Assembly (NCBI GenBank): GCA_020692245.1 | Contig: JAIMKT010000010.1 | Coordinates: 11,329 to 60,694, forward strand | Length of the DNA: 49,366 bases | Origin: Microcoleus sp. GA_180221_E-2-1-MAG-45_12 | GTDB lineage: Bacteria; Cyanobacteriota; Cyanobacteriia; Cyanobacteriales; JAAUUE01 | Direction: 5' to 3' | Shown here: piece by piece, positions 34,519 to 43,784 of the stretch | Layout of the letters: every line of letters starts with the position of its first letter | How positions within the stretch are numbered: the first letter of the stretch is position 1 | The notes under the pieces: generated by a model | What the model was told of the DNA's origin: nothing | The model's input: the letters and a program-made list of their open reading frames with translations, nothing else | Database searches by the model: none | Made by a program: the position numbers and the translations under genes

Positions 34519-35025
34519 ATGAGTAGCACGTCCCCCTCATCGGAGACAGTTCCCCCTGTTTCCCTAATTTCCGTAGAGCGATCGAATTCTTTCCCTACTC
34601 CCTCATCAGCAGCAAACTCTGGAGCTGTTGCCGAAATTATTCCAATCACTCCAGAGCAGGCGAGTAATCAAGCAGACTCCTCTCAGTTAGCTAGTCAATC
34701 TATTCATAATTCAGCCAGTCATCCCCATCACCATCAAGCTGAGGCTAAATGGCAGGTATTTACTTCTACTTTTATTACGATTTTCTTGGCGGAAATGGGC
34801 GACAAAACCCAGATTGCTACACTCCTGATGACTGCCGAATCCCATGCACCTTGGGTCATTTTTTTGGGAGCCGCCACTGCCTTGATTGCTACTAGCCTTG
34901 TGGGAGTATTGCTGGGTCGCTGGTTAGCTAGTCGCCTCACCCCCCAAACCCTCGATCGAGCCGCCGCCATCATGCTCTTATTTGTAGCCGTAATGTTGAT
35001 CAGGGAAGTAATCCAACAATCTTAG
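34519..35025 (+). CDS. GDT1/UPF0016 half-transporter, first subunit
   Basis: 168 aa. The first 75 residues are Ser/Pro/Gln-rich and His-tipped (HPHHHQAEA). Three helices follow, with the family motif EMGDKT at about residue 91. GDT1/TMEM165 proteins move Mn2+ or Ca2+ and normally have two such repeats in one chain; here each is a separate gene. The partner begins 64 nt downstream. A role in Mn export from the cytoplasm, as for Mnx in Synechocystis, is probable but not shown. Confidence 0.88.
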   Translation: MSSTSPSSETVPPVSLISVERSNSFPTPSSAANSGAVAEIIPITPEQASNQADSSQLASQSIHNSASHPHHHQAEAKWQVFTSTFITIFLAEMGDKTQIATLLMTAESHAPWVIFLGAATALIATSLVGVLLGRWLASRLTPQTLDRAAAIMLLFVAVMLIREVIQQS

Positions 35026-35088
35026 ATAGAAAATTTGGCTAAGATTCAAAACCTAAAACTTAAAACTCAAAACTTGAAACTTAAAATT

Positions 35089-35403
35089 ATGGACTGGCAA
35101 CTTTTAGGAATTAGCTTTTTAACAGTATTTTTGGCAGAAATTGGGGATAAAAGCCAATTGGCAGTGATCGCCCTTGGGGGAAGTTCTGTCCATCCCCGGA
35201 GCGTTTTTTTCGGGACTGTAGCCGCCCTTGTCTTGGCTAGCTTTTTGGGTATCCTTGCCGGAGAAGGTGTTGCTCAAATTTTCCCTGCTCAACTGGTCAA
35301 ATCGATCGCCGCCCTTGGCTTTGTGATTATGGCAATCCGCCTCCTTTGGGCTTCCTTTGGCTTAGAAAGTACAAATTCAGCAGATCAACCAGATCAACCC
35401 TAA
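35089..35403 (+). CDS. GDT1/UPF0016 half-transporter, second subunit
   Basis: 104 aa, three helices with EIGDKSQ near residue 20, the second half of a GDT1-type carrier. The start is the ATG at 35089 (MDWQLLGISF). A longer frame starting with TTG at 35035 encodes a repetitive Lys/Asn/Leu run formed by a tandem AACTTAAAA-type repeat, unlikely to be translated. It should form a heterodimer with the gene at 34519. Confidence 0.9.
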   Translation: MDWQLLGISFLTVFLAEIGDKSQLAVIALGGSSVHPRSVFFGTVAALVLASFLGILAGEGVAQIFPAQLVKSIAALGFVIMAIRLLWASFGLESTNSADQPDQP

Positions 35404-35440
35404 ACAAACTCTAGAAATCCCTCAATATCAGCCAGCAGTA

Positions 35441-37129
35441 TTAACCCTGAGCACCCGGACTAGCTGGAACTGGACTGGGGCTCACCACAGGGCTAGGTGC
35501 AGGACTAGGACTTACAGCAGCAGGGCTAGGTACGGGACTAGGTGCTGGAGTTGCAGCAGGGCTGGCAGGAGCCACGGGAGGAGTTGCTACGGGGCTAGGG
35601 GAAGCCACTGGGCTGGGAGTCGCTGTCGGACTGATACTAGGACTTGCAGTAGGACTGGCGGTAGGGCTTGCAGTGGGACTGGCAGTAGGGCTAGGAGATA
35701 CGATCGGGGTGGGTTCTCTGTCACCAAGAATACTGGGGTTTCCATTATCAAATACTCCAGCTATTGCTGCAATCATCAAGGTGGCGAGGGTTCCTACAAA
35801 TAGAGCCTTCCAACCTAGTTCCGAGATATCCTTCCGCCGGGAGGGAATCAACGCTGTAGTACCACCGACAAAGATACCAACAGAAGCAACGTGAGCAAAA
35901 CCCGATAGGGCATAGCTGACAATTAACACAGTTCGATCGCTAATCTCCCCAGCCGCCGCCGCATCAGCCAAAGCTCGGTAAGGAGGAATCGCCGTTTCTA
36001 ATAACCGTCTGCCAATAATCACCGAAGCAGTCCAAGAATCTTCAAAGGGAACCCCAGTTAACAAGGTCAGGGGATAAAATAGAAATCCTTGGATATTGGC
36101 TAAGTTTACGACCCGGAACACAGAGCCAATACTCGCAAGGATCGGGTTTTCACTGGTATCTAAAGCAGCTAAAACTCCAAAGGACTGGTTAATTAAAGAC
36201 ACTAGCCCGACGATGAGGATCAACACTGCGGCGATCGAGGAAGCCATCTTCACCCCATCTAAGGCTCCCAAAATTGCTGCATCTAGAGGACTTACCCGCT
36301 CGATCGGCTCAGTTCCAGCCATTTCTGGTTTGTACTCCTCTTCTTCCCGGAGAGCGTAGGAATCGTCATCTTCACTGAAATACTGAGCATCATCCTTCTC
36401 TTCTTGAGGAATTCCCCCCGCCGTCACCGGAACTTCGGTTTCTGGGACTAAAATTTTTGAAAGCACAAAACAAGCCGGAATCGCAATAATCGAAGCAGAG
36501 ATTAAATGCCCCAGAATATTCGGGAATACGGGTCTGAGAAAACTAACATAGATAGCAAGGGTAGAAGATGCTGCCGTCCCAAAACAACAGGAAAGAATTG
36601 CACAAATTTCGCTCCGGGTCATCCTTGCTAGGTAGGGCTTGACCACGATTGCCGCCTCAATCCCCACAAAAATATTGGCTGCTCCACTCAGAGACTCTGC
36701 TCCGCTTAAGCGCATGGTTTTGTAGAAAATTACCGCAAAAAAGTTGACCACTGGCTGAATTAAACCCAGATTTTCCAGCAATGCCATTAATCCAGAAAAG
36801 AACACCACCGTTGGTAAGGCTCGGAAAGCAAAAATATAACCCAGATTCACCTGTGGATCCTGCCCCGGTACTGGCACAATATTGGGACCAAAGACAAATC
36901 TTGCCCCAGCATCTGCTGCATTAAACACACCATCCAGTAGAGAAGTAAACCACTCCAGAGCCGTTCTGGTGGGAGGAAAGATAAATATCAATGCTCCCAA
37001 AAACAGTTGGAGACCAATTCCCCAAAAGATAACTCGCCAAGGAATAAACTCTTTGCTGCGGTTTTCCGAGAAGATCCAAGCCACAAGGCAAAGACCAAAG
37101 ATACCCAAAAAGGAAATGATGTTGTACAT
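35441..37129 (-). CDS. CNT/NupC nucleoside transporter with Pro/Ser-rich tail
   Basis: 562 aa, far longer than the usual ~400-425. The transporter core (residues about 1-460) has N-terminal helices, the AESLSGAANIFVG motif and the C-terminal YALSGFAHVASVGIFVGGTTALIP. The substrate loop reads VGIEAAIVVKPYL where canonical members have a G-Q-T-E-A-P pattern; Gln and Thr that contact the nucleoside are missing. An acidic insert lies at about 230-275. The last ~90 residues are a run of PS/PTAS repeats, disordered and probably periplasmic or cytoplasmic linker. The family co-transports nucleosides with Na+ or H+; the changed loop argues for another substrate. Confidence 0.87.
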   Translation of the reverse strand: MYNIISFLGIFGLCLVAWIFSENRSKEFIPWRVIFWGIGLQLFLGALIFIFPPTRTALEWFTSLLDGVFNAADAGARFVFGPNIVPVPGQDPQVNLGYIFAFRALPTVVFFSGLMALLENLGLIQPVVNFFAVIFYKTMRLSGAESLSGAANIFVGIEAAIVVKPYLARMTRSEICAILSCCFGTAASSTLAIYVSFLRPVFPNILGHLISASIIAIPACFVLSKILVPETEVPVTAGGIPQEEKDDAQYFSEDDDSYALREEEEYKPEMAGTEPIERVSPLDAAILGALDGVKMASSIAAVLILIVGLVSLINQSFGVLAALDTSENPILASIGSVFRVVNLANIQGFLFYPLTLLTGVPFEDSWTASVIIGRRLLETAIPPYRALADAAAAGEISDRTVLIVSYALSGFAHVASVGIFVGGTTALIPSRRKDISELGWKALFVGTLATLMIAAIAGVFDNGNPSILGDREPTPIVSPSPTASPTASPTASPTASPSISPTATPSPVASPSPVATPPVAPASPAATPAPSPVPSPAAVSPSPAPSPVVSPSPVPASPGAQG

Positions 37130-37569
37130 AACGACACTGGGGAATTTCTATCTAATTTAGGGGCTTAATACAAATTTCAATAATATTCTAGAGAACATTG
37201 GGCTAAATAACTCACAAACATTGATGAGTATCTATAGACAAACCTAAATTTCTAAGAATTAAGTGCCATACTACCAGAATCATCATCTGTAAATATGTAT
37301 TCTTGGCTCTTCTGTTTTCTCTCTCGAAATTCCTGTCCAGATCTGGATTATCCGGGACTACTTGAAGTTGCAGTTTATAGGTGTAATTTATGGTTACAAT
37401 TCATAAAGAACTTTCATAAAGAACTGTGTTAAATCTGTGCTAAATACATTTTTAAGAGTCCGGTTGAGCAAGATAGACACCCAGTAATTGATGATCAAAT
37501 AATTCCTAAATAATCACTAGATAAGACAGTCACCACATAATCTTCAGAGAATACACTACTCAATAACCT
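37130..37569. other. 440-nt gap without a gene
   Basis: AT-rich, between the divergent CNT and zinc-ribbon genes, so it should hold both promoters. I see no RNA gene, terminator or clear promoter pair. Short repeats of TTCATAAAGAACT occur near 37400-37425. Confidence 0.45.
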
Positions 37570-37848
37570 ATGGATGTTTTTAGTCCTAATCCCCCCCAGT
37601 GGGTCGAGTCCGCTGTTCATGCCTACAATTTTTGTTGCCCCGATTGTAAATCTAGCTCCACCGAAGCAGAGCAAGTATGGTTAAATCGTCGATCGCCCGT
37701 CTTCACCCACGATCAACGCCGGAAATGGCAGGAATTTTATCATTGTCATTGTGGAACCAACTGGTGGGCTTGGAGTGATGAGCGTCCACCCTCAGAATTA
37801 CTTCAAAAACGGCAGAAAAATAACTCTTCAACCCCAGATAAAACTTAA
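37570..37848 (+). CDS. Small zinc-ribbon-like protein
   Basis: 92 aa, unrecognised. Cysteines pair as CCPDCK near residue 25 and CHCG near residue 59, the arrangement of a four-Cys zinc ribbon. The intervening region WLNRRSPVFTHDQRRKWQEF is basic and could bind nucleic acid or protein. The C-terminus is Lys/Gln/Ser-rich. No membrane part. The start is ATG at 37570. Followed 80 nt later by the YggT gene. Confidence 0.7.
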   Translation: MDVFSPNPPQWVESAVHAYNFCCPDCKSSSTEAEQVWLNRRSPVFTHDQRRKWQEFYHCHCGTNWWAWSDERPPSELLQKRQKNNSSTPDKT

Positions 37849-37928
37849 CTAAATTAAGACTTTTAGATAGACTTCAGATAACTTTTGCAACTTTTATAAA
37901 CCTTAGACCCCCCAACTCTTACAAACTT

Positions 37929-38213
37929 ATGAATAGCTTGATTCTTTCTAACTGGATCCTCGCTCCCTTCTTTGGGATTATGATCTTTCTCTTTATATTT
38001 CGGATTGTCCTGACCTGGTATCCCCAAGTAGACCTGAGCCGATTCCCTTTCAATCTCATTGCTCTACCCACGGAACCCCTATTAGCCCCTGTCCGGAAGC
38101 TGGTTGCCCCCATTGGCGGTGTAGATATCAGCCCGATTATCTGGGTGGGAATTTTTAGTTTGCTGCGGGAAATTCTCCTCGGACAGCAGGGATTGATCAA
38201 GATGATGTTCTAG
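37929..38213 (+). CDS. YggT family membrane protein
   Basis: 94 aa with two helices (about 8-30 and 65-85) and the family phrase RIVLTWYPQVDLSRFPFNLIALPTEPLLAPVRKLVAP (only the key YPQVD and EPLLAPVR parts matter). In plants and cyanobacteria YggT/Ycf19-like proteins take part in heme attachment to cytochrome b6 or in thylakoid and nucleoid organisation; the exact function here is not assigned. The cytochrome b6 gene is only a few kilobases away. Confidence 0.87.
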   Translation: MNSLILSNWILAPFFGIMIFLFIFRIVLTWYPQVDLSRFPFNLIALPTEPLLAPVRKLVAPIGGVDISPIIWVGIFSLLREILLGQQGLIKMMF

Positions 38214-38509
38214 GATATTGGGAATAATTTTCAGGGAAGTATTTTCAGGAAAATAAGTTAACGTGATCTCGCTTTCAGTCAAGGCTCTGCCCCAATGGAA
38301 AATTGGTACTTGAGAAGATTAGAGGCATTTCCTAGATAGTAATCTACTAGAAAAATCATGATTTTGTGCCATTTAACACCGAGAGCTAGGACGAGCGTGG
38401 CATAATCTAGAGGCGTTAATCAGGGTTGATTTCTCAAATTTGTCCCAGATTATGATCAATATGATCAAACTATTCTCAAGTTTTTCTCTAAATTTTTCCT
38501 AAAATTCCT

Positions 38510-39901
38510 ATGGTCAATCTTACTCCTAGCTCTAGTTTCAGTGTCACCATGCGATTACAACTTCCTAACCAAGCGGGGATGTTGGCTAGTGTGGTGCAAG
38601 CGATCGCCGAGATGGGTGGCAATCTGGGGCAGATTCAACTTATTGAGCAAACCTTAAAAATTTCCCTGCGAGAAGTCACTGTCGATGCCGCCAGTACAGA
38701 ACACGCCGAACATATTGTCCAAGCGGTGAAGGCTTTGCCAGAAATTAGACTCATTGAGGTTTCTGACCGGACTTTTGATCTGCATCGGGGCGGCAAAATT
38801 AGTGTCCACAGTAAAATTGCCTTGGGAACTCAGGGGGATTTGGCTATGGCGTATACTCCCGGTGTGGGTCGGGTTTGCAAAGCGATCGCTGCCGAACCAG
38901 AAAAGGTCTATGCCCTAACAATTAAGGGCAATACTGTGGCGATCGTCACCGATGGTAGTGCGGTTCTGGGGTTAGGGAATTTGGGCCCCGAAGCAGCCAT
39001 GCCCGTGATGGAAGGGAAGGCAATGTTATTTAAGGAATTTGCGGGATTAGATGCGTTTCCCATTTGTCTTGCTACTCAGGATACGGAGGAAATCATTCAA
39101 GCTGTGAAGCATATGGCTCCGGTGTTTGGAGGCGTGAACCTAGAAGATATTAGTGCGCCCCGATGTTTTGAAATTGAAGCTCGCTTGCGGCAAGAACTAG
39201 ATATTCCCGTGTTCCATGATGACCAAAACGGCACAGCGATCGTCACCCTTGCAGCTTTGATCAATGCTTTGAAACTCCTGAAAAAAGACCTAGGGGAAGT
39301 TAAAGTAGTCCTGAATGGTGCAGGAGCGGCGGGGATTGCGATCGCCAAACTTCTGAAAAAAGCTGGAGCCAACTACATTGCCCTGTGTGATTCTAAAGGG
39401 ATTGTTTCTAAAGACAGGACTGATCTCACAGCAGAAAAACAGGAATTGGCAGTGGAATTAAGCGGGACTTTAGCCGATGCCATGCAAGGGGCAGATGTGT
39501 TCTTGGGAGTGAGTGCGCCGGGAGTTTTGACCCCAGAGATGGTGCGATCGATGGCAGCGGATCCGGTGGTATTTGCTATGGCGAACCCCATTCCCGAAAT
39601 TCAACCAGAGCTAGTAAAAAATGATGTGGCGGTGATGGCTACGGGCAGGAGCGATTATGCCAACCAGATTAATAATGTCTTGGCGTTTCCGGGAGTTTTC
39701 CGGGGAGCGATCGACTGCCGAGCTTCGGAAATTACCCCCAACATGTGCCTAGAAGCCGCCTATGCGATCGCCTCTTTGATCAATCCCGCCGAACTGACCA
39801 AGGAATATGTGATTCCCTCCGTCTTTGACAAACGAGTCGCCACCGTAGTCGCCGCCGCCGTCCAAAGAGCCGCTAGACAAGATGGCATTGCTAAACTCTA
39901 G
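38510..39901 (+). CDS. NAD(P)-dependent malic enzyme with N-terminal ACT domain
   Basis: 463 aa. Converts malate to pyruvate and CO2. Residues 8-85 are an ACT domain (FSVTMRLQLPNQAGMLASVVQ) which usually binds an amino acid or other effector. The catalytic body begins near 95 with AMAYTPGVGRVCKAIA, includes VLGLGNLGPEA, the metal-site stretch VFHDDQNGTAIVTLAAL, and the Rossmann NGAGAAGIAIAKLL. The ACT fusion is known in cyanobacteria. The start is ATG at 38510. A role in C4-type metabolism or pyruvate supply is likely. Confidence 0.92.
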   Translation: MVNLTPSSSFSVTMRLQLPNQAGMLASVVQAIAEMGGNLGQIQLIEQTLKISLREVTVDAASTEHAEHIVQAVKALPEIRLIEVSDRTFDLHRGGKISVHSKIALGTQGDLAMAYTPGVGRVCKAIAAEPEKVYALTIKGNTVAIVTDGSAVLGLGNLGPEAAMPVMEGKAMLFKEFAGLDAFPICLATQDTEEIIQAVKHMAPVFGGVNLEDISAPRCFEIEARLRQELDIPVFHDDQNGTAIVTLAALINALKLLKKDLGEVKVVLNGAGAAGIAIAKLLKKAGANYIALCDSKGIVSKDRTDLTAEKQELAVELSGTLADAMQGADVFLGVSAPGVLTPEMVRSMAADPVVFAMANPIPEIQPELVKNDVAVMATGRSDYANQINNVLAFPGVFRGAIDCRASEITPNMCLEAAYAIASLINPAELTKEYVIPSVFDKRVATVVAAAVQRAARQDGIAKL

Positions 39902-39958
39902 GGAGATTTACGATACACAACCCCCAATCTCTTGGGAAAGGGGGCTAAATATCAAAAA

Positions 39959-40246
39959 TTAAAATTGATCTTCTATATTTCTGGATTGATGAAGAATACG
40001 CACAATTTCAATACAGTCTTCCACGGGCTTGTAAAAAATAATGTATGGCTTAACTGAAAAGCTCCTCAGTCCTTTGGCAAGATCGTTTCTACTTTTTCCC
40101 ATCTCTGGAAACTGAGCAAGCATAGGAAATTTATCAATAACTTTTGCTAGCAATAAATCAGCAGCTAAGGAATCTTTTTGCGCAAGATATACCCATAGGT
40201 CTTCAAGGTCAAAATCAGCTTGTTGAGAAATCTTAAATCGATTCAT
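39959..40246 (-). CDS. ParE/RelE-family toxin
   Basis: 95 aa from the ATG at 40246 (MNRFKISQQADFDLEDLW). The fold pattern of the ParE/RelE family is clear: an N-terminal helix, then FPEMGKSRNDLAKGLRSFSVKPYIIFYKPVEDCIEIVRILH. It probably poisons gyrase or cleaves ribosomal mRNA. It overlaps the antitoxin gene by 14 nt, so the two are translated as a coupled pair. The family sign supports ParE more than RelE, but they are not separable by eye. Confidence 0.85.
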   Translation of the reverse strand: MNRFKISQQADFDLEDLWVYLAQKDSLAADLLLAKVIDKFPMLAQFPEMGKSRNDLAKGLRSFSVKPYIIFYKPVEDCIEIVRILHQSRNIEDQF

Positions 40247-40589
40247 TTTTACTTTGCAGCAACCTCCTTTGACCACGCGCTTTGATATTTTCTAGGAGGT
40301 TTGGCAAGGTATCGACATCATATTCTGTGTATTCACCATTTTCGAGTTGAGAAATTCCTAGGTTAATGTCTTGCTGTAGAGTGGCGAGTTTTAGGAGGCG
40401 CAGTTCCGATTCGGCTTGTTCAACCCGATCGTATATTGCTTGAAAGGCATGGGCATCTTGAACAACAACTGCCGCTTTACCATTAATGGTTAACACAATT
40501 GGGGATTTTGTTGCTTTGATCCGTTCGATAAATTCCTTGGCGTTGCGCTTGAAGTCACTCAGGGAGTGAATGTTTTTTAGCTCAATCAT
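40233..40589 (-). CDS. Phd/YefM-type antitoxin
   Basis: 118 aa from the ATG at 40589 (MIELKNIHSLSDFKRN). The N-terminus SLSDFKRNAKEFIERI, followed by PIVLTINGKAAVVVQDAHAFQ, is the Phd/YefM DNA-binding fold. The rest is helical and should wrap the toxin. It should repress its own promoter. An upstream frame start at 40607 adds six residues and is less likely. Confidence 0.85.
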   Translation of the reverse strand: MIELKNIHSLSDFKRNAKEFIERIKATKSPIVLTINGKAAVVVQDAHAFQAIYDRVEQAESELRLLKLATLQQDINLGISQLENGEYTEYDVDTLPNLLENIKARGQRRLLQSKNESI

Positions 40590-40653
40590 AATTATTAAAT
40601 TACCCAAACATTTAATTTAGATCTAATTTAATGATAAGCGATCTCAAACATTA

Positions 40654-40689
40654 AAGAAAAATCCCCCCAGCTTGATAGTTGAGGGGTTT
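40654..40689 (-). terminator. Probable terminator after petD
   Basis: On the minus strand, CCCC (about 40685-40682) can pair with GGGG after a 17- to 19-nt loop, and the stretch ATTTTTCTTT follows, as at an intrinsic terminator of petBD. The stem is short and the loop long, so confidence is moderate. Confidence 0.45.
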
Positions 40690-40745
40690 CTGATGTTAAT
40701 ACAATCTAAATTCCAGAGTTGCTCTAGATTTAGGAAAATTTATGC

Positions 40746-41228
40746 CTAGAACAAGCCGAGGGTGAAGGACTTGTCGATCGGGAAAGTAGCACCAATGCCT
40801 AGCCAGAGAGTCACCGCTGTGCCGAACAGGAAGATGCTGGTAGCAATGGGGCGACGGAAAGGATTTTGGAACTTGTTGACACTTTCGATGAAGGGAATCA
40901 AGATCAAGCCCAAGGGAATCGCGCCAGTAGCAGCAATACCAAGAAGTTTATTTGGTAGGACTCGGAGGAGTTGGAAACTGGGGTATAGATACCATTCGGG
41001 CAGAATTTCGAGGGGTGTGGCAAAGGGATTGGAAGGCTCACCCACCATAGCAGGATCTAGTACTGCTAGACCGATGCAGAGGGCGATCGTCCCCATGATG
41101 ACCACAGGAAAAATGTAGAGTAGGTCGTTAGGCCAAGCGGGTTCGCCGTAATAGTTGTGACCCATGCCTTGAGCTAGTTTGGCTCTGAGGGCGGGATCAG
41201 CTAGATCTGGCTTTTTGATAGTTGCCAT
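40746..41228 (-). CDS. petD: Cytochrome b6f subunit IV
   Basis: 160 aa, exact family length, three helices. Hallmarks are [47 protein letters not shown] with the Qo-site PEWY, and [33 protein letters not shown] (only PEWY and [11 protein letters not shown] are cited as key). It forms the C-terminal half of the cytochrome b core. It follows petB by 218 nt in the usual petB-petD order. Confidence 0.97.
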   Translation of the reverse strand: MATIKKPDLADPALRAKLAQGMGHNYYGEPAWPNDLLYIFPVVIMGTIALCIGLAVLDPAMVGEPSNPFATPLEILPEWYLYPSFQLLRVLPNKLLGIAATGAIPLGLILIPFIESVNKFQNPFRRPIATSIFLFGTAVTLWLGIGATFPIDKSFTLGLF

Positions 41229-41446
41229 AGAGTTCTCCTTAATTAAAATAACGATTGCTGGGGTTTAGTCGCTGGGGTCAGTTCTTGGATAAATACTGAA
41301 TAAATACTGAGTAAAGACCCAAGGCTGGAGATTGTTGGATTTTATGTTGTCTAATTTTAATGCTTTTCCTGTTTGTAAACCAGCAGAAATGGGCTTCAGG
41401 AAAATTACAGGTAGGTTTATTTCGGGCAATGCTGAAGAATGGTTTC

Positions 41447-42115
41447 TTAGAGAGGACCAGAAATCCCTTGCTTGCGGATCATTATAAAGTGGAGCAACAT
41501 GAAGACCACAATAAACCAAGGTAAAACAAAGGTGTGTAAGCTATAGAACCGGGTTAGGGTCGCTTGACCAACGCTGACATCACCCCGGAGAAGTTCGACC
41601 ATGGCATCACCAACTACAGGAATTGCCGCAGGTACACCAGAGACGATTTTTACCGCCCAGTAACCCACTTGATCCCAAGGGAGGGAATAGCCAGTTACGC
41701 CAAAGCTGACGGTGATGACTGCCAAGATAACACCTGTCACCCAAGTCAATTCTCTGGGTTTTTTGAAACCACCAGTCAGGTATACCCGGAAGGTGTGGAG
41801 GATCATCATCAAGACCATCATGCTGGCAGACCAACGGTGAATGGAACGAATCAACCAGCCAAAGTTGACTTCATTCATCAAGTACTGTACAGAGTTGAAA
41901 GCCTCGGTGACAGTGGGCTTGTAGTAGAAAGTCATGGCAAAGCCAGTGGCAAATTGAATAATAAAACAAACTAAGGTAATACCACCCAAACAGTAGAAGA
42001 TGTTGACATGGGGGGGAACGTACTTACCAGAGATATCATCGGCGATCGCCTGAATTTCCAGACGTTCTTCAAACCAGTTAAAGAGCTTTGATTCTCTTAC
42101 TTCTTTTGTAAACAT
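41447..42115 (-). CDS. petB: Cytochrome b6
   Basis: 222 aa, exact family length, four helices. Heme-binding His pairs lie in helices B and D ([18 protein letters not shown] and [12 protein letters not shown]...LLHF). Cys42 in FYCLGGI is the covalent heme c-prime (c_n) ligand, corresponding to Cys35 in shorter proteins. Sits in the thylakoid membrane in the plastoquinol-oxidising complex. petB is divergent from ctpA across a 344-nt region. Confidence 0.97.
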   Translation of the reverse strand: MFTKEVRESKLFNWFEERLEIQAIADDISGKYVPPHVNIFYCLGGITLVCFIIQFATGFAMTFYYKPTVTEAFNSVQYLMNEVNFGWLIRSIHRWSASMMVLMMILHTFRVYLTGGFKKPRELTWVTGVILAVITVSFGVTGYSLPWDQVGYWAVKIVSGVPAAIPVVGDAMVELLRGDVSVGQATLTRFYSLHTFVLPWFIVVFMLLHFIMIRKQGISGPL

Positions 42116-42459
42116 GAAGCTCGAACTCCTAGAATTATTGCTATTGATTGCTTATGGGGAAGGGGCTATCCATTTTAGGATTGTCGGCTGCCCTCGATCG
42201 ATTATAAACCTGAGAAGTTTCAACTTATCTCTATACGAAATGTAACATAGTGCCAAGAATTATGGGCAGAAATTGACGTTAAAAATATAGTAAAAAGTTA
42301 ATCTAAGAGGCAATTTGGTTAAGTTATGGCTAAACTGGTCCAAAAATTAACTTAGAATTGAGCCTACAATGGTTCTTAGGGAGTTTCTAAGGAAAAGTCC
42401 ATAAAATTAGTCATCGGCACTTTGCAGAATTTTTGAGAAATTTGTTGAATTTGCAAGTT
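42116..42459. other. 344-nt divergent region between petB and ctpA
   Basis: AT-rich region that must hold both promoters. I do not see a clear pair of promoter elements for either gene, nor an RNA gene. Confidence 0.45.
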
Positions 42460-43704
42460 ATGTATATAAAAGTTGCTTTAGTTGGATTATTACTGATTTG
42501 CCAGTTGTTCTGGTCAGGATTTGTGGCGACTCCGGGAGCGATCGCCTTCAGCAGCAATCAGAATTTGGTGGCGGAGGTCTGGCGGATTGTCAATCAGGCC
42601 TACCTTGACGATAGTTTCAATCACCAAAACTGGTGGCTAACCAGGGAAAATACTCTAAAGGGTCAGCTAGATGACCAAGAGCATACCTACACAGCGATTA
42701 AGGAAATGTTGGCAACCCTAGATGACCCCTTTACTCGGTTTTTACCGCCGGATCAATACCGGGGCTTGAAGGTGAACACCTCTGGAGAATTATCGGGAGT
42801 CGGTTTGCAGATCATGATTAATCCCGAAACTAAAGCTCTGGAAGTTATTTCGCCCCTCGAAGGTTCCCCCGCAGCCAAAGCCGGAATTCAACCCAAAGAC
42901 ACGATCGTGAGTATTGACGGCATCCCTAGTTCTACCCTGACCCTCGATGAGGCAGCAACGAAAATGCGGGGTAAGAGTGGGACGAAGGTAAAACTGCTGG
43001 TACAAACACCGGGACAGGAGCCTGCGGAGGTGGAACTGCAACGCGATCGAATTACCCTTAACCCTGTTTATGCACGGATGGATACTAGTACTGGGCAGTC
43101 GATCGGCTATATTCGCCTCACCCAGTTTAGTGCTAATGCCACCAAGGAAGTTGCCCACGCGATCGCAAACCTTGAAGACCAAGGAGCCACGGGTTACATC
43201 CTCGATCTCCGCAACAATCCGGGGGGACTCCTCCAAGCTGGCATTGATATCGCCCGTCTCTGGCTCGATGACGCAACGGTGGTATACACAGTTAATCGCC
43301 AAGGAATGCTGGGGAGTTTCACCTCCAATGATCCCGCCCTGACCCAAGCCCCTTTAACCGTATTGGTAAATCAAGGCACGGCTAGCTCTAGCGAAATTTT
43401 GGCAGGAGCTTTGCAAGATAACGGCAGAGCCAAGCTGGTGGGGGAAACTACCTTTGGCAAGGGTTTAATCCAGTCTTTATTTGATCTAGAAGGTGGTTCT
43501 GGATTGGCGGTAACAGTGGCAAAGTATGAAACCCCCAATCATCGGGATATCAATAAATTGGGGATTACTCCCGATCAAGTCATTCCTTCAGAACTATTGA
43601 CCTTTAGTCAAGTGGCAACTCCTGAAGATGATCAATATCAAGCCGCCCTAAAACTGGTGACAAATAATATTCAACTTGCCAGAAGTAATCAATTAGCTGG
43701 TTAA
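42460..43704 (+). CDS. ctpA: C-terminal processing protease CtpA
   Basis: 414 aa, S41 peptidase that trims the D1 precursor of photosystem II in the lumen. A signal peptide (residues 1-29, ending ATPGAIA) exports it. A PDZ domain occupies about 110-190 (GVGLQIMINPETKALEVISP and GIQPKDTIVSIDG). The catalytic Ser lies in NQGTASSSEILAG and the Lys in TTFGKGLIQ. The start is ATG at 42460; the longer frame from 42433 uses TTG. The ctpA-petBD neighbourhood is shared by several cyanobacteria. Confidence 0.95.
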   Translation: MYIKVALVGLLLICQLFWSGFVATPGAIAFSSNQNLVAEVWRIVNQAYLDDSFNHQNWWLTRENTLKGQLDDQEHTYTAIKEMLATLDDPFTRFLPPDQYRGLKVNTSGELSGVGLQIMINPETKALEVISPLEGSPAAKAGIQPKDTIVSIDGIPSSTLTLDEAATKMRGKSGTKVKLLVQTPGQEPAEVELQRDRITLNPVYARMDTSTGQSIGYIRLTQFSANATKEVAHAIANLEDQGATGYILDLRNNPGGLLQAGIDIARLWLDDATVVYTVNRQGMLGSFTSNDPALTQAPLTVLVNQGTASSSEILAGALQDNGRAKLVGETTFGKGLIQSLFDLEGGSGLAVTVAKYETPNHRDINKLGITPDQVIPSELLTFSQVATPEDDQYQAALKLVTNNIQLARSNQLAG

Positions 43705-43756
43705 CTCACTGGTTAATTTGTTGATTTCATTGGTCGATCGAGGAGTCAATTTTCTT

Positions 43757-43784
43757 TTGTTCACCAGTCTTCATAAACTAATAT
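43757..43784 (+). promoter_or_regulatory. Candidate promoter of the high-light-inducible gene
   Basis: TTGTTC (43757-43762), a 16-bp spacer and TAATAT (43779-43784). Both boxes match only partly. It overlaps an HLR1-like element at 43780-43797, as at repressed RpaB targets. Confidence 0.4.

Noticed and set aside
39902-39958. Terminator after the malic enzyme
   Set aside because: A C5/G5 pairing is possible with a long loop, but no T-run follows on either strand.
42790-43347. 185-aa minus-strand frame inside ctpA
   Set aside because: Shadow of the protease gene; the sense strand has all catalytic motifs.
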